Origin: an uncultured Verrucomicrobiota bacterium
GTDB lineage: Bacteria > Verrucomicrobiota > Kiritimatiellia > RFP12 > UBA1067
NCBI GenBank assembly: GCA_946631345.1
Contig: CAMPAA010000035.1
Span: forward strand, 1-18,027
Length of the DNA stretch: 18,027 bases
Reading direction: 5' to 3'
Shown here: positions 6,525-13,369 of the stretch, piece after piece
How the letters are laid out: each line of letters opens with the position of its first letter
Position numbering within the stretch: position 1 is the first letter of the stretch
Notes under the pieces: generated by a model
Told to the model about the DNA's origin: nothing
Databases searched by the model: none
Seen by the model: the letters and a program-made list of their open reading frames with translations, nothing else
Translations under genes and position numbers: made by a program

Positions 6525-8800
6525 TTCCTTTCTGTGCTATCGAATACGCCCGACTGGGGCATCACGCTTTCCGCCAGACGAAAGCTTTCGGCGTTCAAGA
6601 TGCCGCCATCCTGCGAAACGAGTCGGAAGTGTATCTCACCCCCAACCGATCCGATGCGGTTGAACACGACAGCAACCTCAAGCGTGCCCTGCACACCGTT
6701 GACATTCCGTCCCGGGATGGCGATACGCACGCCGTCCGTCGTGGCCCCCTTCAGGCATTCGCTCCGAACGGGCGTGCAGTCGGCGGCATCCCCCACGTTG
6801 ATCACGTGCAGGAAGCGGTCATCCTCGGCGGGCGCGGCGGGCTTCACCTCCACACGCCACTGGCCGAACCACGGCCCCCACCCGGACTTCGCGCAGACCG
6901 CCGCCGATTCGCGCACATAGTCATCGGCGAGTTCCCAGTTCCTGTCGGCCGACCAGTATTCGCGGCCTGGGCCGCCGACCTTGGCGATCTGCGCGCCCTC
7001 CGGCAGGAGCGTTCGCGAGCAGATCGCGCCTCCGGCCGCCTGCGCGCGCACAAGCCCGTCGGCGATCTGCGGCTCGTTCTGCGTGTGGAGCAGCCATTCC
7101 TTCGCGAACGCGGCGTTGGTGGAGGCCACGCGGTCGTACACCACGAACACGTCGGGCTGGACGTGCACGAACTGGCGCACGGCCTCCCGGCACTTCGGGC
7201 CGTAGCTGCGGGTGGCGTCCGAGGCGATGTACGAATAGAGGCCGCCCCGCGTCTCGAACGCGAGGGGCGTGGCCTTCGCGCGCCCCTGCCCACCGTAGGT
7301 GGACTTGCCTTCTGATCCGTTGTACTTGAGGCCCCAGTACAGGGTGATTGGCTCCTCCGGCACCTGGTGGATCAGGATGCAGTTGTGCGCGACGGTCTGC
7401 GCGTAGTAGTAGGTGAGGTTGTGGTCGGTCTGCTTCGCACGGGAGCCGGAGTCGAGCGCCTGGAAGCCGTTGCGGTAGATGACGAAGTTGTTCTCGTCGA
7501 AGTGCCGGTGCTGCGTGACCTCGCCGCCGGCGGTGAACATGCAGAATGTGGCATCATCGTTCCAGCCGCTGCGCATGACGAACTGGCCCACGCTCTCGAA
7601 GTGGCGGGCCTTGAGCGGACAGCCGTCCAGCTCCTCGGCCGAGAACGGCTTCACGTTGTCCACGTCCACGAATATGAACGGATACATCGGCCAGGTGCTG
7701 TCGAGGCTCCGGTTCGGTGCCCGCTCCCGCAAGGACATCGCGAGCCGCGCGGCGTCCGGCATCACCTTCCGGTAGAAGTATGCGTACTGCGTCATGTGCT
7801 CGTACAGGGAACCTATCGGCAGAAGGTTCCGCGCGTGGCGCGTATCGCCAAACCCGAAATGCAGCGGCCCGGCCTTCGAGGGTATCCAGTTCCACCATAT
7901 CCAGTTCGGGAAGAGGGCGAGGTTGGGATAGCCGGCCGCCGCATCCACGCCGGCGGCGGAGGCGAGCGTATGGAAGAAGTTGAAGTGCGCCCACGGATAC
8001 GCGCCCATCGAGTAGCCGGCCACGCCGCCGGAAAGCGCGCCGTCGTCCCCGGCGATCCGGTCGCGGAAGGCGAGCGTGTCGAGGATCACCTTGTAGCCGC
8101 GCTTCAGATGGCTCGCCGCCAGCTCGTCGCAGAAACCGTCCCCGGCGGCGGCCACTCCCGAGTACCAGAGGAGCGACGGCACGCCGTAGCAGCCGGTGGT
8201 GGCTCCACCAGTGTTGCGCCGGACGATGTTCGGCTTGCCCTGCCCTGGCTGGACATCCTCCACATGCTGGACGAGCGGCACGATGAGCGCGCGCCGCTCC
8301 TCCGGCGTGAGCGCCTCGCAGATCCAGTCGTAGGCGCAGATGGCGAGAATGCGCGATGTGGATTCCCAGCACACGGCGCGCCGGTTCCGGCAGGATTCGC
8401 CGTAGGCCGCGATGCTTACCGCAAGCATGCGCTTCGCCTTCTCAAGGTATTCTGGCTTGCCGGTGAACCGCCACGCAAGAGCGCATTTCGCCGCCTGCGG
8501 CCCCCATTCCCTGATCGGCGGCAGCGGAGTGGCGCTCGACCAGCCCGGAGGCGCGGGTTCCGTGCCGGAGCAGACGGGGTTCGTGGGGAACCTGTCGCAG
8601 GTGGCGAGCAGCCTCTCAAGGTCCGCCTTGGCGGCGCCGAACGCACGCGCCTTCACGGCGGGCCACGTCTCGGCGTTGAAGAAGAGCCTCGGATGGTCAG
8701 GGCGCACCGCCGGCACCTTCGGCGGGAGCGCCGCAAACGCCCCGATCACAACCGCAGCAGCAGCAAACGCAACCGTATTCTTCACCACCGTATCCGTCAA
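6521..8800 (-). CDS. Heparinase II/III-like polysaccharide lyase, exported
   Basis: The 759-residue product has the heparinase II/III layout: an N-terminal signal peptide (VAFAAAAVVIGAFAA), an alpha/alpha toroid region from about 35 to 400, and a beta-sandwich region with the signature GGEVTQHRHFDENNFVIYRNG at 425-445 (His431, His433, Asp435) and TVAHNCILI near 469-477. Tyr263 or Tyr268, in GYSMGAYPWAHFNFF, is a candidate catalytic base. Such lyases cleave uronic-acid polysaccharides by beta-elimination, leaving the unsaturated end that GH88 acts on, so the two genes fit one pathway. The start given is a TTG (8798-8800) overlapping the upstream TGA as TTGA, with GAGG about 11 bases before it. 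GTG codons at residues 5-6 are alternatives and would give a neater signal peptide. Heparin, heparan, hyaluronan, alginate or another uronan cannot be told apart here. Confidence 0.87.
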   Translation of the reverse strand: MTDTVVKNTVAFAAAAVVIGAFAALPPKVPAVRPDHPRLFFNAETWPAVKARAFGAAKADLERLLATCDRFPTNPVCSGTEPAPPGWSSATPLPPIREWGPQAAKCALAWRFTGKPEYLEKAKRMLAVSIAAYGESCRNRRAVCWESTSRILAICAYDWICEALTPEERRALIVPLVQHVEDVQPGQGKPNIVRRNTGGATTGCYGVPSLLWYSGVAAAGDGFCDELAASHLKRGYKVILDTLAFRDRIAGDDGALSGGVAGYSMGAYPWAHFNFFHTLASAAGVDAAAGYPNLALFPNWIWWNWIPSKAGPLHFGFGDTRHARNLLPIGSLYEHMTQYAYFYRKVMPDAARLAMSLRERAPNRSLDSTWPMYPFIFVDVDNVKPFSAEELDGCPLKARHFESVGQFVMRSGWNDDATFCMFTAGGEVTQHRHFDENNFVIYRNGFQALDSGSRAKQTDHNLTYYYAQTVAHNCILIHQVPEEPITLYWGLKYNGSEGKSTYGGQGRAKATPLAFETRGGLYSYIASDATRSYGPKCREAVRQFVHVQPDVFVVYDRVASTNAAFAKEWLLHTQNEPQIADGLVRAQAAGGAICSRTLLPEGAQIAKVGGPGREYWSADRNWELADDYVRESAAVCAKSGWGPWFGQWRVEVKPAAPAEDDRFLHVINVGDAADCTPVRSECLKGATTDGVRIAIPGRNVNGVQGTLEVAVVFNRIGSVGGEIHFRLVSQDGGILNAESFRLAESVMPQSGVFDSTERK

Positions 8801-11800
8801 CGAACTATGAACCTCGACCCCGGAAGGCGCACGAACTCGCCGAAGCGCACCGTGCCGGCCTCCCCGATGCTGTACGCGATCTCTTCGTCGGTGTAGTTAA
8901 GCGTGCCGTTCGGCGGGATCAGGCGCACGCCCGCCGCGGCGCTGAACGACCCGCCGAATTCAAACGGGCATGCCGTGCGCTTGTGGGTGCGAAACGAGCC
9001 GTTCTCGTGCGCGCCATAGCCCGCCCAGATCGCGATGCGTCCGCCGCCGCCCGTGCCGGAGAGCTGATTGCCTTGCTGGCGCTGGTATCCGTCGCCGCCC
9101 CTCGCCGTAATCTGCGCATCCGCGCCGCCGGTGAAAGTCTCGCCGAACAGGAACACCGTGCCGCCCGAACCCGCGCCGAACCGGTACATCTGGTCTGTGC
9201 TGTAGAATGCGTCCATGCCGCCATCGGCCGACACCCGGCCATTCACGGTGATCGCGCCAGGCGTGGTCACGTGGATGATGCCGCCGCCCGTGCCGCCGCT
9301 GCCGCAGTTCACGGTGATGCTTCCGTCGCATCCGCCGCCGGAGCCGGGCCAGATCGGGAACCACTCGTCATCGTACGTCTCGCCATATATGCCGTACAGC
9401 TGCGCGTTTACGATGCCGGAGCGCCCGCCCCTGCCGCCATGGCCCGCCGCGTTCGGCTTGTAGCCTCCTCCCGGGCCGAAGCCATAGTAGCCGTTCAGGT
9501 CTTCGGGGAAGCCGAGGCTGCGGCGCGTCGAATCGACGTGCCGGCCAAGCCCGCCGCGCTTGTCGGCGGAGAGCACGCCATCCTTGGCGACGGTGAGCGA
9601 ACCGGCAAGGAAGCGCGGTGCGCCGAAGTTCACGCCGTCGCTCGCCGCATACACCCAGCCGTTCGAGCCGATTGTCATCGCGCCTGCGATGCGCACTTCC
9701 GCGCCCCACCGCATCGATGCGTTCGTCTCCGCCGCGCGGATCGCGAACGACCCGCCGTCCGTCACCGTGAAGTCCCCGCCGACCGTGAGCAGGTTCATCT
9801 GCCGACCGCCCCAGACCGTCGGGCGGGACGAGAGGTTCGTCATGCACACGCCGCCCACCTCGAGCCGCGCCGTCTCGCCCGTCACCACAAGGTTCCCCGC
9901 CACGGTCAGCGTGAAGCCCTCCTCCATCGTCTGGATGAAGCCGCGCCTGAACTCGAGGTCCCCGTCGAAAGAAAGCCCCGTAAGCCCCACCACTCGGCCG
10001 GAGAGGCCATTGCCGAAAAGACGCTTCACGAGCGCCGTATCGGTGAAGTGCAGTGTACCGTTCTCCGCCGCGTCCTCCCAGTTGTCGCGCGTGGCGAGCG
10101 AAGAATATCCCGAGTAGTGCTCGCCGGCCGCCGCCGAGATGAACAGCCCCTCCACGTCCGCCTCGGCCTGAGCCTCTGGATCGTAGTCGATGGCGATGCG
10201 GCCGCCACCGCCGGGGAAGCCGTTCTTGGGATCGGTCGTGTCAGCGTTTCGCCAGTAGCTCACGGGGTAGCGCGGATCGCCACCGCTGCCGCCCGCCGCG
10301 CTCACCGTGCCCGCACCGGAGATCGTGCGGCACGTGATCCACACCGAACCGCCCGAAGCCGCCGTTTCGCGATTCGAGCCGTTGTTGTTCGGGCCGCCGC
10401 CATCCGCGAGGATGGAGCCGTCCACGATCACCCTGTTCGCCGCCTCGATGCGCACCACGCCGCCGCCAGACCACCCGCGCCGCACGCCGTTGAGCACAGA
10501 GCCGCCATAGCCGATCGGCAGCTCGCCGCCGGACCCGGGCGTGGTGGGATGCGCGGCATCGCCGTAGATCAATTTATCCGTGTTGGAAAGCAGCCAGTAG
10601 GCCGCGCCGCGCCCGCCATGCCACGCGCCGGAGAAGCCGCTCCAGCTACCCGTAAGCGGACCGCCCGCGCCAGGCCCGTATCCATAGTGCGAAATCACCG
10701 CATACGTAGTCTGGCCGGGCTTGTTGGTCCACACCGCGCCGGACCACCCCTTCTGCGTGACGTCGATCTTGCCGCCCGCCATGATCTCGAGGTTCGTGCA
10801 TACGATGTGTACGCGCGACATGTCCGTCTCGTTCGTGAACGGCCCCACGCACGTGACCACGCCCTTGTCCGCGATCGTGACGTGGTTCGCCGTGAGCGTG
10901 GAATTCAGGTTGGTGATGGTGATCGTGGCGGCCTTCACCCCATCGCCTACAGTGATCGCATGGACGGGCGTGATCGCCGCGTCCACCAGCACGGAGGCAT
11001 TGGTCAGCACCGCGTCGTAGTTCATGTCCGGCACCTGGCCGATGGACCAGTTCGCCGCATCGTTCCAGCGACCGCCCGAAGCGCCCTTCCAGTAGGCCGG
11101 TGGACGCGCCCCCGTCACGGTGATCCGGCCCGCGCCCGTAACCAGCCCAGGATGGGACGCCGCCGTCAGTTCGGTGCCTTCGGGGATCGTGTCGGAGCCA
11201 ACCTTCAGGGTTCCGAATGAAAGGTTCACATCATCCCCCAGCACAAATGCCGCACCGCTGCCGATCACGGCGTTCATGGCAAGGAAACGGGCTCCCGATC
11301 CGGCATCCACCTCGAAGCGCGCGCCATCCGCCAGCTTGAACGAGGAAAGCTTCGTGAACGTCGCGCCGTTCGCGAGGCGGTACACGCCGCTCTTCACGTC
11401 CAGCTCGCCTGTCGTGGCGGAGACCGTGTTGCTCTGGGTGTACACCGTCTCGGCGTTCTGCGGATCCCACTCCATGCCCGCCGTGCCCTCGAACTGCGCG
11501 ACCATGCCGAAGGACAAAATGTCCGTACCCACGAATCGCATCTTCGCCGGATACCCTTCAGGGCTCGTGATCTTCTCGACCGCGTCTTTCTTGAAATTGA
11601 GCTTGGCGAGGTTCACCTTGTTGATCTCCTGATTGTAGCCGCTAAGCTCGATCCCGCAGTTCGCCGTCTCAACCTGAAAGTAGTTGAGCTCCGGGGGAAT
11701 CACGTTCTCGGCCTCGCACACGGCGATGCCGCTCGCCTGGAACCAGTTCACCGAAGTTCCTCCAGTGCCGAGCAGGTGCACCTTGCCGCCATTGCCGCCG

Positions 11801-12741
11801 TCCGCCCACCAGGTGGAACCGTAGATGGGCTTGTGCAGAAACACCTCGGCCCCGCTCGCATAGAGGTGCAGGTCGAGGTAGTTGGTGTGCTTCAGCTCAC
11901 CCTTGAACCTCGCCTTCGCGTTCGCATAGCTGCACTGGAGGCGCGCCCGGCCCTTGCTGTCCACATCCCCCGTGAATGTCACGTCCACGTTGGCGCGCAG
12001 CAGCATGGAATAGTTGTTGTTGTAATCGCCTGTAAGCTGGATCGGGATGGAGACGGTCATCGACTTCATCACGTTCAGCCGCGCGCCAAGGCTGTTTGTC
12101 TGGGTCTTGCCCTTGTCGAAATAGGCATGGGTCGCACCGAGCGCACTGCCGTCGTATATGAACGTCTCGCCGGAACCTGTCGTAGTCTGACCAATCGCCA
12201 CGCCAGCCTTCGTGAAGCCCGTGCCGATCGCCTCGAAGTAGCCCGTGAACGTGTTCGCGCCGTACAGGTGGAGTTCGCCCGCGCCGGACTTGTACAGACC
12301 GCCGGCGCCCGAGATAACGCCCGCCAGATGCAGCGGACCCGCCGGCGTGGACGCCGAGAGCGTCGCCGGCCCAGTCACCGCAAGCGGCGTCGCCGCCGTC
12401 GCCACCGCGAGATCGTTCGAGATGCCGACAGCCGCCGTGGAGGTGGAGGCGATGCCGTCCGCGCCCAGCGCGATGGCCGAACCGGTGACCGTGAGCGCGC
12501 CAGTGCCGCCCACCGTGATCCCCTTCACCGACACCGCAGAGCCGACCGTCACCGCCATCGCCGCCGAGGGCGAGAACGCCGCCGTATCCTCCGCGCCGTT
12601 CGGATAGCCGGTCGCGGGCAGCCAGTTCGCCGACGAGGTCCACTCGCCAGATGCGCCACCATTCCACGTGTAGCTCTCCGCGAACGATGCAAGCACCGCC
12701 GCGCACGCAATGACAACCAACGAGACATGCTTCGTATTCAA
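8797..12741 (-). CDS. Large secreted glycine-rich protein with autotransporter-type beta-strand repeat
   Basis: The 1314-residue protein begins with a Sec signal peptide (residues 1-21, cut probably after SFA). Two related modules of the form W-x-G-G/A-x-G-x-W...ANW lie at 26-55 and 551-580, each starting a beta-rich section. Residues 145-167 (SGAGGLYKSGAGELHLYGAN and onward) match the autotransporter-associated beta-strand repeat consensus. The second half, about 690-1310, is rich in Gly, Asn, Ser and Thr with GGxGG stretches, suggesting a beta-helix. I see no outer-membrane barrel, PEP-CTERM or transmembrane anchor at the C-terminus, which ends in LPGSRFIVR. It leads the unit with the heparinase and M14 genes, so a surface polysaccharide-binding or scaffold role is plausible but unproven. 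The start is a TTG (12739-12741) with a perfect AAGGAGG eight bases upstream. Confidence 0.88.
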   Translation of the reverse strand: MNTKHVSLVVIACAAVLASFAESYTWNGGASGEWTSSANWLPATGYPNGAEDTAAFSPSAAMAVTVGSAVSVKGITVGGTGALTVTGSAIALGADGIASTSTAAVGISNDLAVATAATPLAVTGPATLSASTPAGPLHLAGVISGAGGLYKSGAGELHLYGANTFTGYFEAIGTGFTKAGVAIGQTTTGSGETFIYDGSALGATHAYFDKGKTQTNSLGARLNVMKSMTVSIPIQLTGDYNNNYSMLLRANVDVTFTGDVDSKGRARLQCSYANAKARFKGELKHTNYLDLHLYASGAEVFLHKPIYGSTWWADGGNGGKVHLLGTGGTSVNWFQASGIAVCEAENVIPPELNYFQVETANCGIELSGYNQEINKVNLAKLNFKKDAVEKITSPEGYPAKMRFVGTDILSFGMVAQFEGTAGMEWDPQNAETVYTQSNTVSATTGELDVKSGVYRLANGATFTKLSSFKLADGARFEVDAGSGARFLAMNAVIGSGAAFVLGDDVNLSFGTLKVGSDTIPEGTELTAASHPGLVTGAGRITVTGARPPAYWKGASGGRWNDAANWSIGQVPDMNYDAVLTNASVLVDAAITPVHAITVGDGVKAATITITNLNSTLTANHVTIADKGVVTCVGPFTNETDMSRVHIVCTNLEIMAGGKIDVTQKGWSGAVWTNKPGQTTYAVISHYGYGPGAGGPLTGSWSGFSGAWHGGRGAAYWLLSNTDKLIYGDAAHPTTPGSGGELPIGYGGSVLNGVRRGWSGGGVVRIEAANRVIVDGSILADGGGPNNNGSNRETAASGGSVWITCRTISGAGTVSAAGGSGGDPRYPVSYWRNADTTDPKNGFPGGGGRIAIDYDPEAQAEADVEGLFISAAAGEHYSGYSSLATRDNWEDAAENGTLHFTDTALVKRLFGNGLSGRVVGLTGLSFDGDLEFRRGFIQTMEEGFTLTVAGNLVVTGETARLEVGGVCMTNLSSRPTVWGGRQMNLLTVGGDFTVTDGGSFAIRAAETNASMRWGAEVRIAGAMTIGSNGWVYAASDGVNFGAPRFLAGSLTVAKDGVLSADKRGGLGRHVDSTRRSLGFPEDLNGYYGFGPGGGYKPNAAGHGGRGGRSGIVNAQLYGIYGETYDDEWFPIWPGSGGGCDGSITVNCGSGGTGGGIIHVTTPGAITVNGRVSADGGMDAFYSTDQMYRFGAGSGGTVFLFGETFTGGADAQITARGGDGYQRQQGNQLSGTGGGGRIAIWAGYGAHENGSFRTHKRTACPFEFGGSFSAAAGVRLIPPNGTLNYTDEEIAYSIGEAGTVRFGEFVRLPGSRFIVR

Positions 12742-12749
12742 GGCACAAT

Positions 12750-12756
12750 CCTCCTT
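12750..12756 (-). promoter_or_regulatory. Shine-Dalgarno that fixes a TTG start
   Basis: AAGGAGG on the minus strand lies eight bases before the TTG at 12741. The nearer GTG in the spacer is followed two codons later by TGA, so TTG is the only workable start for the large beta-strand protein. Confidence 0.85.
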
Positions 12757-12772
12757 AAAAAAAGATGCACGT

Positions 12773-12802
12773 AATATATCACATCGGTTTTTTTTTTGTC
12801 AA
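12773..12802 (-). promoter_or_regulatory. Strong promoter of the beta-strand protein-heparinase-M14 unit
   Basis: On the minus strand a perfect TTGACA (12797-12802) is followed, 18 bases later, by TATATT (12773-12778), with TGA before it forming an extended -10. The spacer begins with a run of nine A after the -35. The expected mRNA leader is about 25 nt and carries AAGGAGG. A small palindrome (GGTTT-CAA-AAACC on the minus strand) lies just upstream of the -35 and could be an operator. Confidence 0.8.
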
Positions 12803-13038
12803 GTGGTTTTTGAAACCCTGTTTTTATCGTTTTTGCTGGTTTTTTGGGGCGCCGCTCACTGACGGATTCCGTCTTTTGCTGGATTCGCCGAGGACGACAA
12901 AGCTCATGCGAAGGCATCTGCGTTCAGGATGGCATGGCGCGTTGCACTAACCATGCCGTCCGGACACGAAAATGGGCTGGACGTATTGCGCCAACCCGCC
13001 GATTCCGGGCACCCTTCCAAGTAATGACAGCCATAAAA
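12803..13038. other. Gene-free stretch upstream of the large operon, with one long hairpin
   Basis: No convincing gene is present; short reading frames here lack ribosome-binding sites and family resemblance. The clearest structure is a 10-bp stem with one G-U pair: GATGGCATGG (12928-12937) and CCATGCCGTC (12951-12960) around a 13-base loop. A smaller hairpin, GACGG-ATT-CCGTC (12861-12873), is followed by TTTT on the plus strand. Long T and A runs near 12780-12850 make the region locally AT-rich compared with the genes. Confidence 0.5.
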
Positions 13039-13159
13039 CCAAGTATTGGTTTGCTATCAACCAAGTATTGGTTTATATCAAACCAAGTATTGGTTCACAT
13101 CAAACCAAGTATTGGTTTGTAGTCCACCAAGTATTGGTTTATATCGTACCAAGTATTGG
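13039..13159. repeat. 22-bp tandem array, six palindromic CCAAGTATTGG cores
   Basis: The 11-base core CCAAGTATTGG is identical in six copies starting at 13039, 13061, 13083, 13105, 13127 and 13149, so the pitch is exactly 22 bp. Most copies extend to AACCAA-GTA-TTGGTT, an inverted repeat with a 3-base centre. The 11 bases between cores vary around TTTATATCAAA. Twenty-two base pairs is close to two helical turns, so the cores would face the same side of the DNA. The array is non-coding: 22 is not a multiple of three and each unit falls in a new frame. It lies about 240 bp upstream of the -35 of the large operon. It may be a cluster of binding sites or a minisatellite. Confidence 0.9.
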
Positions 13160-13161
13160 CT

Positions 13162-13223
13162 GCAACCTCCCAAACGGGGGGTTGCCTGCCTCCAAACGGG
13201 GGGTTGCCTGCCTCCAAACGGGC
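13162..13223. repeat. Second 22-bp tandem array, G-rich units, with strong hairpin
   Basis: Directly after the first array come two identical 22-bp units, CCAAACGGGGGGTTGCCTGC plus CT (13170-13191 and 13192-13213), and a third partial copy at 13214-13222. The pitch is again 22 bp but the sequence differs apart from the leading CCAA. The junction can fold: GCAACCTCCC (13162-13171) pairs with GGGGGGTTGC (13176-13185) as a 10-bp stem with one G-U pair and an AAAC loop. Confidence 0.85.
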
Positions 13224-13240
13224 ACTTTCGTATAATCTAC

Positions 13241-13272
13241 CGTTCTATCTAAAGAAAGAGGCAGATAGAACG
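13241..13272. repeat. Perfect 10-bp inverted repeat beside a plus-strand TATAAT
   Basis: CGTTCTATCT (13241-13250) and AGATAGAACG (13263-13272) are exact reverse complements around a 12-base purine-rich loop. A TATAAT at 13231-13236 sits just upstream on the plus strand without a good -35 at normal spacing. The arms could be an operator or the first hairpin of a small plus-strand RNA; neither is established. Confidence 0.6.
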
Positions 13273-13307
13273 TTGTTCCATAAGCGGCTCGGTTGCGATG
13301 GCGATGC

Positions 13308-13336
13308 AATAAAGTCCCGCCATCCAGACGGGACTT
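13308..13336 (-). terminator. Probable intrinsic terminator of the TIM-barrel hydrolase gene
   Basis: On the minus strand AAGTCCCG and CGGGACTT (8-bp perfect stem, 9-base loop) are followed by TATT, so that with the stem end the RNA reads CUUUAUU. It begins about 33 bases past the stop of the upstream gene, a normal place for its terminator. Confidence 0.65.
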
Positions 13337-13369
13337 GCGCCAAGATACTCTTTTACGTATGGTACCGCC

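Noticed and set aside
7367..8896. 509-codon plus-strand open frame opposite the heparinase gene
   Set aside because: Antisense shadow of a gene with clear family motifs; no start signal.
8983..11220. 745-codon plus-strand open frame opposite the beta-strand protein
   Set aside because: It is the mirror of a glycine/alanine-rich gene; composition is dominated by Arg, Ala and His with no domain signal.
13039..13223. CRISPR array
   Set aside because: The repeat core is only 11 bp and spacers 11 bp and partly conserved; far too short for repeat-spacer units, and no cas genes are nearby.
13039..13223. Plasmid-type iteron replication origin
   Set aside because: The pitch fits iterons, but there is no rep gene and the flanks are chromosomal housekeeping and catabolic genes.
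13176..13223. G-quadruplex from the G6 runs
   Set aside because: Only two long G runs and one GGG are present, so a stable intramolecular four-tract structure is not supported; the hairpin pairing is better.
12972..13252. Short plus-strand frames through the repeats giving repeated KYWF, QVLV and PSIG peptides
   Set aside because: The 22-bp unit shifts frame at every copy, so the peptide repetition is a by-product of the DNA repeat; no ribosome-binding site.
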